NCBI GenBank assembly: GCA_949710005.1
Contig: OX453284.1
Coordinates: 5,445,235-5,509,234 of the forward strand
Direction: 5' to 3'
Length of the DNA stretch: 64,000 nt
From: Ricordea florida
Lineage: Eukaryota; Cnidaria; Anthozoa; Corallimorpharia; Ricordeidae
The notes under the pieces were generated by a model that saw only the letters and a program-made list of their open reading frames with translations, searched no databases and was not told where the DNA came from. The position numbers were made by a program, and so were the translations under genes. Positions 10,033 through 21,503 of the stretch are shown piece after piece (positions within the stretch are counted from its first letter, which is position 1; each line of letters begins with the position of its first letter).

Positions 10033-11902
10033 TACAACCTCATTGCACCTTTCCCCAAGAAAAATAAGTATGATATATGTATGACAATTATGATATAGCT
10101 GAAGGGGCTTGGAGTAATATAAACTTCCTCATTTGTCTAACGACAAAGTCACTTTGATATTGATTGCAATGTTTCAACTGTTTACTGCTGCCCTTCTTTA
10201 GGTGATTGAGTCCACTTATTACGGCTCACCATTATGTAGCCTGGAAAAAAAAACAAGCAAGTGGTTGAAATATCACACTGCATATCAAAGTGACTATGTC
10301 ATGAGGCAAATGCATAGTTTATATCACCTTTACAACCCCATTATATATAAGAACCTACTTCATAAACAGTTAGATTTATGAGTATTTTTGGGTATGTTTG
10401 ATTGTACTTTGTTATATGGCTACAATAGTATGCACGCTCTGATTGGCTGCTGAGTGGGAAAGATTTTCTTGTAATGACTGGGCATTATGAAAATTTGACG
10501 TGTATTTTGGTTCAGTGAACATGACCTCGAATGACCTCTTGCGCATGCAAGCATATATTGAAAAACCCTTCCATTTTTCTTTTTCCAGTGCTAAAAAGGC
10601 CATATAATAAATAACTTATTAACCTCATCTGTTCGGTCATTACAAAGAAATCTCAGACCTCAGCCTTAACTGTACTGACCTCCCTCGGTCCGAGATTTCC
10701 CTGTAATGACCTCACTCTCGGCTAATAAGTAGTATTTACCTCAGTAAGAAGTGGTGTCAGTCACAATATTAACAATGAGAATAACAACAATAAGGAATAG
10801 AAGAAGAAATAAAAGGCAAATAATCATCATCACAATACCAGAATAACAATAATGATGATACCTAATCTAGTTGTGATTGACAAAAATCAATGTTGTCCAT
10901 TCTCTTGCCTACAACACATCCTACAGGCACGAAAGAACTAGATGGCGGTATGAAGAGGCACACACCGACCTCATGAAAGAACTATATAATCTGGTCAGGC
11001 CAGAAAACGAAGAAACAGAAGAAGAGGCTGAATTCAGTGGAGAGCTGCAGAACACATTATTCCTCTATCACGGTTTTGAAATCTGCAGGTTTGTTGGAAA
11101 GATAATATTACAAAGAGGAAATACTGTCTATGGGACAGGTGTAATGGTCTCCAAACGTCTGATGCTTACAAGTTTGCACACATTCAGAGATGGTAAAAAG
11201 GGTGTGGTGCGATTTGGAGAAATCGAATGCATAAACTCAAGTTTCCAGCCCACAGTTGCAACCTTTGATTTGGAACCAGAGACACTTTTCTTCTCTGATC
11301 ATTTTCTTGATGTGGCAATCATAGCAGTGGCTGAGCATTCAAGAGAGGGGCATTCTCTTGAAAATATTGGTTTCTGTAAAGACATAAACTGGGATGTGAA
11401 AGCAGGAGAGCATATTAACATCATTCAGTATCCAAAAGGCGGGTACCAGAAGATGACTCTACGACAGAACCAGGTCCTACATCAGGATGATACATACGTC
11501 AAGTTCCCTGAAAAACGTTTCAAGGAACACATCCACCAAGATATCGCAAGAAGGCAGTACCACTGTATGCTGGTAAGAAGGTTTTGGAAAAGACCAAAAT
11601 ACATCTACAATGTGCCAGTGTTCCAGCACACTGGAGACACAGATCACGGGTCTTCTGGTAGTCCATGTTTCGATGATTCATGGAACTTGGTTGGTACTCA
11701 CCATGCAGCCATTCAAATCACTGAAGGAAGAAAACATCCAATGAGAAAGACTTTCATTGCAAATGAAGGAGTTAAAATTGATGTCATAATTAAAAGCTGG
11801 GAGCAAGGAAAGCAAAGTGCAAATTACGATCCTGAAAAACATGGTAAACTCTTTGGTCGGAACCTAGAAACACTGGTACCTGATGACTTATCTGAGATAT
11901 GA
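9367..11902 (+). CDS. Trypsin-like serine peptidase (S1 fold, Trypsin_2-like), probably 5'-incomplete
   Basis: The firm part is 10927-11902. It encodes a trypsin-fold peptidase with all three catalytic positions: His in LTSLHTF, Asp in FLDVAII, and Ser in HGSSGSPCF (residues 69, 113 and 228 if counted from the ATG at 10973). There is no signal peptide, and the acidic N-terminal segment and HGSSGSP box recall intracellular trypsin-like peptidases such as FAM111. The protein would be 309 aa from 10973, but the frame stays open upstream to an acceptor at 10926. A 40-nt candidate exon at 9367-9406 has good acceptor and donor sites and splices in phase, restoring AGG-CAC at the junction. I infer this is the 3' end of a longer gene whose other exons I cannot find. 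Substrate unknown. ATG 10973 as a single-exon start is the alternative. Confidence 0.7.
9955..10030. repeat. (ATT)n microsatellite
   Basis: Nearly pure ATT trinucleotide run with two C interruptions near its start. It explains the poly-isoleucine open frame here, which is not a gene. Confidence 0.95.
10140..10290 (-). repeat. Retroelement 3'-end copy
   Basis: Contains the shared block ACTGCTGCCCTTCTTTAGGTG ... ACGGCTCACCATTATGTAG (bases in between differ), resembling 1040-1150 and 53040-53160. Probably a 5'-truncated insertion. Confidence 0.4.
10616..10729. repeat. TTATTAACC foldback element
   Basis: Starts TTATTAACCTCATCTGTTCG and ends CTCTCGGCTAATAAG. The arms CGGTCATTACAAAGAAATCT and CGAGATTTCCCTGTAATGAC are inverted copies around a short loop. 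Same family as 1-52, 16559-16686 and 27469-27624. Confidence 0.7.
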
Positions 11903-13081
11903 GAACTTATTTCTGTGTTCTATGCAATGTTATCTGTTCACTTTCAATGCCTTTACAAACATCCTTTTACTCCAACAGTAGCGAGGATAAACCAGACAAG
12001 ACTATGAAGATCTAATATATAGAATATGATGAGCACAGTTACATGAGTAATGCTTCCAGTTTGTTATTCTCACTTCCAATTATTTTCATCTTGGATAGGA
12101 GGGGGGGGAGGGTCATGAGTCTTGCATTAATCCATTCCAGGAAGTAGGTGGACCACAACTTTTTTTGCAAAAAAATCTACATATACCCGGCCCACCCCCC
12201 CTTCCCCTGATAAAAAAGTACCTTCCCTAACTGCACTATTGATTTAATTTTCCTTAACCTTTTTTGACATCTGAAAACATTTCTTAATAAAACATAACTT
12301 TTTGGTCTCTGTACAATAATACAAGGTAAATAGTTTACCTCTTACAAACTGACTTTCAGGTCCTTACTGTAACTCATATTTTCATTTTTTTCCCATTTTG
12401 ATTATGGCTGAGACCTGAAGAACAAGGGCCATAATTCCACTGTGGTTACATAAACCCATTTCATAAATCCATAGTTTCCAGGTTCCATAACTTACAGAAA
12501 GAAATACAGACACAGAGTTTGTAAGATATTTTTTTATTACACAGCACATGTATGCAAAAGTTCTTGAAAGAGTAGAAATTGCAACACACCTGTTAATCCT
12601 GATACATTCTGATGATGCACTTCTGAAGGACGGACATGTATCGAATGTACACAGGGATTAATCTTTCCAAATTGTTTCTGTATCAAACAATAACAATGAC
12701 TCACAAGAAAGTAAGAGTTACCATAAAAATCAGAAAAGTAACATTTAAACTGCATTCAGGATTTCAAGGTTGCACAGGAAATGGAGTAACCTTTGTGAAA
12801 GATCCAATATTCTGGGACTGGCTTAGGGGATTTGACCACTAAAGATCATTTCCAGTACCTGTAGATCTTACTGTTTTGAAGTCTACATTACTATCGAGTT
12901 ATTGCATGTTTGTTATGATTATTTAAAAGATAGGCACAAACTCTGGTGTAGGACACAAATAAGTTGGAATAGAATACTTTTATTAATCCATCTCAGTAAG
13001 GAATCATAAATGTAGGGCTCAATAAATTCAGGCTGCATATAATAGTGTGTTAGCTTTTTACTGCAACATTATCTATGAGTA
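11903..13081. other. Interval between the peptidase gene and FIBP
   Basis: Contains a G-rich/C-rich pair at about 12105-12215 (GGAGGGGGGGGAGGG against CCACCCCCCCTTCCCC) that may mark a small MITE, and the FIBP 3' flank. No exon recognised. Short frames on both strands at 12537-12842 have no family resemblance. Confidence 0.4.
12979..12984 (-). promoter_or_regulatory. Candidate poly(A) signal for FIBP
   Basis: AATAAA on the minus strand (TTTATT on plus), about 100 nt beyond the FIBP stop codon. Position is suitable; no transcript evidence. Confidence 0.45.
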
Positions 13082-16000
13082 TCATACTTTCCATGCCATA
13101 TCCTCAATCACATCCAGCTCCTCTAAAATGCTCTGATTAACCCAAATACTGTTGTTATTAAACTGTAGTTTGCTATTAAAAAAGGAATTACAAAAAAATA
13201 ATTGTTAATTATTTTAAGTTATTATTATTACCCCATGACATCTACCTGTGCAGTGAGTCCAGTTTGCTGCTTGTTTCCAAAAGGGAGCCAAAAAAAATAT
13301 CAACTTCTTTTGAGTCCCACTCTAGCTGCTTACAAGGCTCAATGAACTGTTGAAGGTTAAATTTTGATCATGACTGATAATACTCTGGGCTCTTTCATGC
13401 CTTCAGACAATGGTGTTATAAATGCATGTTGAAGTCAAAAACAAGTGATGTGAAACCTAAAGCTTCAGTAACTAACACAAATCACGGTCTTACTAATTCT
13501 CAATATCACCCATGCTTAACCTCATTCAATAATTGGTATAACTTCTGTGTAGGGTCCATTACTCATTGATAATTTATTGTACATTCATAGGTTGGATTGA
13601 ACTTTACACAGAATACCACCTTCAATTTTATACCTGTAGTTACAGGCCGGGGGGGGGGGGACTTCCATGTATTCTAGGGCAGTGATGATCATCACAAATT
13701 TTCAATAATACCCCTAAAAGATACCAAAGTCTTACGAAGGTGGGCGTGGCAACATAAGATTTTTAGCCCAAAAAGATACCAGATAAAAATGCACAAATTT
13801 ATCATTTTAAGCATTTTCAATAGTTACAGAGATGCCAACTTCAAACACCTTCTGCTTGAAAAGTTAAGGAAAGCATTGTTATAATTCTCAGATTTATTAA
13901 TAATTATCAAGAACAATAGCAAATGAAACAAAAAGATTATCACGATGTATATGCTGGTAAGATATGAAAAAGTGATTTGCATTAATACATGCAAGATACC
14001 CTAAAAGATACCAGCTTAGACTTTGGTGGCCCAAAAACCTTTTAGACACCCTAAAAGATACCAGATCCCTGATTTTGACCTCTGAAAGATACAAAAATCA
14101 TCCCTGCTGGATGCCAACTGGAGTCCATGTACATGTACATTGTATAAAGTAATATGTTTTTGTGTTAACAAAGCACAGCGGGAGTACTACTGAATCAACT
14201 GTAGGATTTATGATTGTACATGGTTTGAACCAGGGAGTCTCTGTACTAGTTGTTTGTGAAGTTCAATTGTTCAGGTGTAAGAAGTTCTCAAAAGGACTGT
14301 TGTTGATGATGGTGACTGACATTTCAGCAACAGATTGAGATAATCAAACAAGTTGACAAAGTAAGTTGTACCACCATAAGACGCGCGAGGGCACATTTTC
14401 GTATTAGGCCGCCATCTTGGATTTAGTAACTGTGGAGGATTTGGGCAAGGAAATATTTGCCGAAAAAAAGGCAATGGTGGAGTGCAACACCCCCTCCCCC
14501 CCCCCCCCCCCTCACTGCAACCTGCCTCTACACCAAACCTCTACCGGTCAAGCAGCCAATTACAATCCAAGACAGCGGCATCAAAAACCTGGTTTATCTA
14601 ACGCTCTGCTCCAAAATAACACCTACAATGCAGGCTAGTGCTGACATTTCGAACACAAGCCCTTTATCAGACCAATTCGCATTTGCTCTGACTTAGGGTT
14701 AACACTTGAAATGACAGCACCTCCCTTTTCACTTTACAATAATATGACTTACTTTATCGACTTGTTTGATTATCCCTATTTCCTGTGTTTCAATTCCCCA
14801 CCAACAGAGCACCAGTTTCTTAAGAAAAAACCCACAATACTTGACATTTCAACAACCTGAGCGGATGTCACCATGATAGAGTCAAGTGATTTACATGTTA
14901 CATCATATCATGTGGTTGGGCTCTTTTTCATAGTAAAAATTGAATTAAAGGTTTAAAGTGATGACTTTTAAACATTGCTGAAACTTTACAATATACCAAC
15001 CTTCTCAACAAAGTCACTGAATATATCTTTCATTTCTTTACTATGAATCAGGCCAGCAGCAATATTCAACAAAACACGTGATAAATTCTAGAAATAATGA
15101 ACATAACATCAATTATATATACATGTTTGTCAGCAAGATTAATTGCAGTTAATTCTCAGAAAAAGTGTACTCAAAGTTGTTCAGCTCAGGTCAACCATTG
15201 CAGATTGAAACTATTAAACACCAAAATAACAACTATACCAGTTATCTTATATTATCACATGATGCATATATATGCCTGTGCATGCTTCTACTGAAAAACA
15301 TTGTGTGTGGATCCAGGAGATGCATCCAGTGCAAACTGGGTAAAAGAGAAGAAAATAGGTGGCCATATGATCAAATGCTTATTGGCTGGGTTAGGTCAGG
15401 CCAGACAGGAAAATATTAATTTTGTCTCTCAATCATAAAGTGCTGATTTTGCCCATTGTGCTCAGTCTTTATGCCATGACCTCAAACCAACTATTTGTTC
15501 ATCCAGCCCTTCCACTCAGTCAGTAAACTTGAACAATTAACATTCATCCTTTCTCTCGTGGATGAAAGTATACTTGCCTTAAAGTTGGAATCAACAGACT
15601 TTGTTAACTTCTTGGTAAACCTCTTGGCAATATCATTGCAAACAAGACTAAAAAAAATTGAGCATGGACAGTGTTCCATTGGTAACTGACATAGAAGTGG
15701 GCCTGGTTATAGGATTAAATATTTGGGTTAGAAGGTTATATTGGTCTATATGCTGTGGTTCAATTTTATCCTTGGTTCAAAGTTGGTTTTCTTATATTTT
15801 GGTACATACATACATTACTTTATTTACCCTCAGATCTCAGAGTAGCTTATGCAGCTAATATCTCTGAGCATTTAACCATGGTTATGGTAATTTGATGATA
15901 ATGACTTTGAAACAAAGGGAAATAAAATTTGAACCAAAGATAATATTGAACCACAACATATACACTGTGCATAAACTGAAGCTCCCACTAAGAACAGATT

Positions 16001-19000
16001 ATGGTTAGTATGTACATTGTAGTTCAATTTTTTCCTTGGTTCAAATTTTATTTTCCTTTGTTTTCTGGTATGGTAATGTGTGATAATGAGTTTGAAACAA
16101 AGGAAAATAAAATTTGAACCAAGGATAAAATTGAACTACAACATGTATCTCAAATTACAGTGTAAAGTTAACTAAACTTGAATGCATCAAACCAACATTA
16201 CTATGCTAAGTCAATGCCTGTAAAAACAGACCAGCAACAATGTACCTTTTATGCTCCTCAACAGTGTCTCTGTCATTGACAAACACTTTGAGATCTCTCA
16301 ACTCTTGTAGAAACACTCTGTCAAACTCTGCCCCAGTATCACCAATATCTGCTGCTACAATCACAAACAGAAAAGAACTACGTATTTTTTTCTGAAGCAT
16401 CTCAGCGGGCCAGAATCCCAAATCCTCGAATCTGATTGGCTAATCGCGCGCTCGTAACCGGTCCAGCTTTTTACGATACGGACCACGGTCCGGATTTTAT
16501 ATCCGCGCTATTCGTGGCAAATTGAAAAAAAAAGCAAACAAACAGAAAAAATAAATAAGTTATTTACCGGTCTAGGTCGGTCCGTATGGGAAAAAACTGT
16601 GCCCTTGGTCTTGAGTACTCGGGCCGTACTCAAGACCTCGGGCACAGTTTTTTTCCCATACGGACCGACCTAGACCAGTAAATAACATATATGTATTCAA
16701 GTGACATCATCATCATCATTAGCATCATCATTGTCTCCGTCGCTGTTACTGTCATTATTAACTGTATTATTTTTAGAACATGAGGCAGAACAGACCCACC
16801 CATGGAGCCTTCAACTGATCCAACTGTCCACAGATCAATCATCTGTTCTGAACAGAAGGCCAAGTCATCAAATGAAAGATAAGAGAGTCTGTCAAAAAAC
16901 GAATAATGGATCAAAGTTGACCACACACACTCTGCTCATTTTAGTTGGATCTATACAGCATTGAGTAGTACATGTACATGTCTTTTGCCAGTGCCATTAT
17001 TCTTTATTCTTTGTTTCACCAAAAGCCACACACACAAGAAAAACAATGTAACATGGGAAGTACAGTGCACAAAATTAATTATTATAAAAATACTAATTAA
17101 CAATTAGATATGTAAGATAATGGCTATAATATTATCTAGAAGTCAAGTTGTTATGGACTATAGGCTTCCCGAGAATAAGGAGTAAATAATGTGAATTTTG
17201 AATACTGAATATCTAACTAAAATATGATGTATGTTTTTAAAAAAAAGAAAAAAAGGAGCTATAGAACCCAATGCCTACTTAAACAGTCAAATAGAAATAA
17301 CCCTCCAAGCTCAGGCTATTCATAGGATAAAATTATCTCTATCTTGCCCAGTGGATAAAATTTGATACATGTATTTTTACCTTCAATGCTTATTCTGACA
17401 GGTCAGTTGTTAACTCAAGTGAATTAAGCAAGAATAGCATTATCTAAAGCATACAGAGGATCTCTGTCCAGTAGATAAACGCTATTCTTTGACAGATCTA
17501 AGTATTCACTATGAAATACACCACTTGAAAAGAGCAGTAAGTATCCCCAAAAGTTTAGATATTGATGAGGTTATTTCTGCATAAAATAATTTTCGTCTTT
17601 TTAGTGGATCTCATGGATTTATGAGGTACTGGGATGGTGGGCGAGAAACATCATGGATACGGGTAACAAAAGAAGCATGGGTGCAAATAGTATTCTTGGA
17701 TTACCCATGTAATTAACTATCGTCAATCATGCTCAAGACAGATAGCCCAAACCATGTTGCACTAAATGCCTGCAAGACACTTGCGCATTTAAGAAAATAC
17801 TATAATTATACATTCCTTAACATTGCTAACTTTTAACTTAACATTTTATCCACAAACTCATCATTGGGCAACTTTGATTTTTATTACAATCAGCCAATCA
17901 GTTGGACCAAAGTGTAATAAATCAATATTGTTCTTTGGGCAAACTGACAAGCCAGTTATAATATTAGCACCCAGTAGACAGAGAATTCATCACTTATCTC
18001 CATGTACCAACCAACACAAAATGACAGCCATATAATACATTGCAGCATACAGGCAATTTAAAAATTGTTGGATATAAACAAATATAAAAATGTATATGTA
18101 TTTTGAAGTCTTTTGCTCAAAACAAACCTCTTCTTTCCAGTTTCAAATTTATTGATAGCCATGAAGATGATGCTTGCATACTGCCTGTCGAAAGTATCAT
18201 AGCAAATGTACACCAAGAGTAAAAAACTGCTGTTGAAATAAAATCTACCTGGAAATGTATCTGCAAAAACACACCACATTCTGATCTTTCAGTATGTTTT
18301 TGTGAGATTCTAACAGTCACAAAACTACAAACTGACTGCAAGGTCCATGCAAATGCAACACACGAACTCTAAGTCCAGTATCTAGCCACGAAGACTAAAC
18401 AAGTTTTGCTTTCCTTTGTTTTGCCAGACAAGGTGGGAAATCCAGAGCAGGCAAAATGGTGGGCAGCCAATAACAACCCAGGATTATACTCATGTTACAC
18501 AGTTGCAGTACCTCCTATATAAAAAGTTTAATATTTTAAGCATTTCTATGGCTATACAGTCTCTCTGAACACTGAAATGGCATCCACCCATCCTGCTACA
18601 AAAGCCGTCAAGTGCTCTGGCCACACAGACCTCACAGTTTGGATGCACCTTTTCTACTTACTGTGCATCCACTACTCATAATACCGGTAATTACCTCCGC
18701 CAAGGAGGTTATGTTTTCACGCCTGTCTGTTTGTTTGTTAGTCTGTCTGTTAATCATTTTACGCAAAAACTAATCAACGGATTTGCACCAAATTTGGTGG
18801 AAAGGTCGCAAATATACCCAGGATCAATCAATTAAAATTTGGGATTTATCCGGATTAAACCCCGGATCTCAGGTCCAGATGAGTGTAATATGATGTGTAC
18901 ATATGTGGCGGGGCGGAGGTATTCGCTCTACTGAGTGCCCTTCTAGTTATTATTGTAACCATTACAACACAACCATTACTTTACCTTGCTAACGATTCTG

Positions 19001-21503
19001 ACAGCATGAAATGTCTCTTTACATTGTCAGGAAGTTTGCCTCCTTCAGTTTCCTCTATTGCTCTTAGCACATTCTTGATGTTGTCAAACTTAATTCATTT
19101 AGATAAAAATAGTTTTAAGATCATTGAATTACCAGTACCGCACGGAAAAGAAAGGTTCCCTCTGACAGACTCTAAACACAAACAGGATTTCCTTTAATTA
19201 ATCACATCTTGTTTGCATTAATTCTGTTGCATACTGGAGGATGCAACTCATGAACATTTTGCCTTCCTTATCATTTTAATGTATCAAAAACACAAAATCC
19301 AGGGATAAAAAATCTACTCTAAACACAATGTTGAAAACCAAACTAACCTGCCGTCTACAGCTCTTGAGGGGAATGTTAGTTTTTTCACTCACATCATCCA
19401 AGTCTTTTCTTAGACGGCCAGTCAGCTTCTTTCCTAGAAGCTCTCGAACCACATCTTTGTCAAACTGGTAATACCTACCAATGGGGGAAGAGTCTGTACA
19501 TTTAATATTCTTAAATTGTAGTTTTGAAAGTACAGCATAATAATTTTATTGTGTTATTGACCAAGTGTGAGGTGAAGATAAATGAAGATTGGCCTAGTCC
19601 TTCTTTGGGATTTTATTGACCCAAATGAAATTGAGTTCAAAGAAAAAGCCAAAAGTAAAAAAAGGGGGAAGAACAAAGAAAATAAGTAGCCATGTTGACC
19701 CTCAAGCTCAGTCAATAAAGGACTGAATATATGGCTAAGTGTGGAACAAAGTGGAAAATCCCAAGCAGGAAAGATCTATAGGCGCATTTTGACCACTCGG
19801 GTAGCTTATCAGGAACCAGCCATATAACAAAAACAGATTGTGAATGTGAATATACTAAAATTTCTTATAAGTAAACTGTAGAAGAAAGATTTATGAAGTG
19901 AAAGATCATTGCAGTTATGTCAGCAACTTAAACGGGTGCAAAGACCTAAAAAAAATTCAGGCTTGAATTAATAAATAAATAGTCTTTATTCAATCAAAGA
20001 ATAAAAATGCATATCCTAAGTTACAGTGAAAAAGTATTAAAAAATACACGATAAAATACAATAGTAATATAAGATAGAATAATATTATACTAAACTATAT
20101 TTAAAAATAAGTCTATTTACAAAAGTTTTCTTTTATCTCTCCACTTTTATCCGAGGAAGGTGACACCTTGAATGGGATATGAACCAGTGATTTTTCAATA
20201 CCGTTGCAATGCTCTGCCCAACTGAGCTATCAAACCAACTGGCAGCAGCTTCAATACTTCAGATGGTTAGAGCATTGCACCAGTATCACAAAGTCACAGG
20301 TTCAATACCACTCAAGCCTGAACTTCTTGGATCAATATCAGTTTCTGGGCAACTGTGCACCCACCCCTCCCCTAATCCAACAAGTTATAAGATAAAAAGT
20401 TAGCGTTAATGTTGGTTTGGGGGAGGGGTAGGTGCACGGTTGCCCAGAAACTGATATTGATCCAACTTCTTTCAGGTCTTATCTTTGCAACCGTCTAAGT
20501 TGCTCACATAAGTGCGATGATCTTTTACTTATTAAAAATAGATTCTGCCAGACCTACTTTGTTATTACGTAATATTGTATGGTACTCAAATCATCCTTCT
20601 CCTTATTTTTAACAAGATTTTCCTTTCACAAAAATGTTACATTACAATAATATTATTATTACAAATTTAATGAATATCTTGTTTTATACCAGTACATCTT
20701 GTTTATAACATTATTTCTGCTCACTTTTCAATAAGCTGGTCTTGTACATCTAGTGGGATCTGCAACAGCATCTGTTTGGCAAGCATCGGTGGTGACTGAA
20801 GAAACCGTTCCAACATATGGAACAAGCGAAACTGGTCATATGTGTCACTCATAACGATAGCATGAGAGGCACTAAGATTCTTTATAGCTTCATCACAGTG
20901 ACGTCTCTGTGTTGCTTCAGTTTCTAGATCAGGTGTCAAAAAACAATTATCAAAACTTCAGATTCTCAGATACAGAATATTGTAAAACAACCTATTTTAT
21001 GTCGTCCTCAATCATGTCTATAGAAATTACCAGTAATAGTCACTGATACTCATTTTTTTCAGTTTCAGAATAAAATTTATCAATTTTTGATTGCTTTATC
21101 AAGAATGGGTTCAGGATTTAAGACCCTTTAAAGCACTTATCCAAACTCAACACATATAAAATATTTGAAAAGCTTCTGTTGTTTAGTTACTCAACTGTGA
21201 TTAGATAATTTGTATGAAAATTTGTTTGGGCGCTAGGCCATGGTTCGAATAGTCGCACGGTACTTGTTTGACAACAGAATACTCTTCCACTTAACAGCAC
21301 CTCATTGCATAGCAAAGGCCCTTGTTGTTGTATCTCTCGTTCTACAAAGGGTTTCGACACGTGTTAATGAAGTCGCAAGGTATTCTTCAGAACTTTGAGG
21401 GTTTAAAATTTTGATCCTTACCAGAGAAACCCTGCAACCACAAGTCGTAAACATGAAGGTCGATAAAGGTTGGGTCCACAAAAAAGACATCTATATCCTC
21501 CAT
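13082..21503 (-). CDS. FIBP: Acidic FGF intracellular-binding protein (FIBP), complete, 11 exons
   Basis: FIBP is a conserved intracellular protein that binds internalised FGF1; human loss causes an overgrowth syndrome and zebrafish loss disturbs laterality. Exons in transcript order: 21422-21503, 20725-20923, 19348-19474, 18985-19088, 18128-18184, 16800-16888, 16246-16354, 15578-15647, 15001-15087, 13246-13346, 13082-13148. They sum to 1092 nt, 363 aa plus stop; human FIBP is ~357-364 aa. Phases agree at every junction. Diagnostic stretches are [81 protein letters not shown] and [10 protein letters not shown]. The intron after 15578 starts with GC (AAG|GCAAGT), a GC-AG intron; the other nine begin GT. 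Introns carry SINEs, MITEs and foldbacks, all outside coding sequence. Confidence 0.95.
13646..14125. repeat. CCTAAAAGATACCA repeat element in FIBP intron 9
   Basis: Begins with a G run followed by ACTTCCATGTA and ends ACTGGAGTCCATGTACATG, a loosely inverted pair. The motif CCTAAAAGATACCA appears near 13713, 13998 and 14049. The G run makes it look like other G/C-capped MITEs here (8400-8790). No coding content. Confidence 0.5.
14330..14830. mobile_element. Foldback MITE (GTAAGTTGTACCACC family), interrupted copy
   Basis: The left arm at 14335-14385 (GATAATCAAACAAGTTGAC, AAGTAAGTTGTACCACC) is inverted relative to 14735-14785. The right half, including TTTCCTGTGTTTCAATTCCC and GAGCACCAGTTTCTT, resembles the copy embedded in the satellite at 44088-44345. 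The centre (about 14385-14630) includes a poly-C tract not present in the other copy. Confidence 0.65.
15756..15958. repeat. GGTTCAATTTTATCCTTGG foldback, copy 1
   Basis: Arms GTGGTTCAATTTTATCCTTG and its diverged complement near 15935-15958 enclose a segment (15798-15870) with ACATACATACATTACTTT and AGAGTAGCTTATGCAGCTAA that resembles 30010-30090. That segment is probably a nested repeat. Confidence 0.6.
16018..16142. repeat. GTTCAATTTTTTCCTTGG foldback, copy 2
   Basis: A short, almost complete palindrome: TTGTAGTTCAATTTTTTCCT at the left is matched by AGGATAAAATTGAACTACAA at the right, with inner arms TTATTTTCCTTTG/CAAAGGAAAATAA. Same family as 15756-15958. Confidence 0.75.
16559..16686. 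repeat. Near-perfect foldback with ~60-bp arms
   Basis: Starts GTTATTTACCGGTCTAGGTC and ends GACCTAGACCAGTAAATAAC. Arms continue through GGTCCGTATGGGAAAAAACT with very few mismatches around the centre near 16622. It lies between FIBP exons 7 and 6 and could form a strong hairpin in the pre-mRNA. Same family as 10616-10729 and 27469-27624. Confidence 0.85.
18400..18525. repeat. Repeat shared with 55030-55160
   Basis: The block GACAAGGTGGGAAATCC, then GCAGCCAATAACAACCCAG and ATACTCATGTTAC resembles 55065-55155 (GACAAGGCGGGAAATCCCGA, AGCCAATCAGAACTCACGAT, CTCATGTTGC). Probably another non-autonomous element; ends not defined. Confidence 0.45.
18690..18945 (+). repeat. Widespread metazoan SINE-like repeat (CCTCCGCCAAGGAGG)
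   Basis: Starts with the palindromic CCTCCGCCAAGGAGGTTATG, continues with TGTCTGTTTGTTTG, ACGCAAAAACTAATCAACGG and ATTTGCACCAAATTTGGTGG, and ends GGCGGAGGTATTCGCTCTAC then GAGTGC. This arrangement matches a repeat seen in many invertebrate genomes. It ends about 35 bp from FIBP exon 4's donor. Confidence 0.7.
19554..19719. repeat. TTATTGACC foldback element
   Basis: Starts TTATTGACCAAGTGTGAGGT and ends CTCAGTCAATAA. Internal inverted parts (GGGATTTTATTGACCC near 19610) resemble the copy at 54867-55015. In FIBP intron 2. Confidence 0.65.
20160..20320. repeat. Two tRNA-like SINE heads in opposite orientation
   Basis: On the minus strand, about 20165-20250 reads GATAGCTCAGTTGGGCAGAG and later GGTTCATATCCC (box A and box B of a tRNA-like promoter). 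On the plus strand, 20255-20315 reads GATGGTTAGAGCATTGCACC and CACAGGTTCAATACC. Both are degenerate and 3' tails are unclear; a LINE-like AT-rich tail lies at 19975-20100. Confidence 0.5.
20329..20463. mobile_element. 135-bp palindromic MITE, 8-bp TSD
   Basis: Arms GGATCAATATCAGTTTCTGG and its exact complement at the right end, then GCACC and CCCTCCCC/GGGGAGGGG. Both flanks read AACTTCTT (20321-20328 and 20464-20471), a clean 8-bp duplication. In FIBP intron 2. Confidence 0.85.

Noticed and set aside
9904..10098. Poly-isoleucine open frame
   Set aside because: Translation of an ATT microsatellite. The poly-tyrosine frames at 24901 and 26750 have the same cause.
16206..16926. Separate small genes on the minus strand
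   Set aside because: These frames are FIBP exons 6 and 7 extended into intron sequence; spliced phases fit FIBP exactly.
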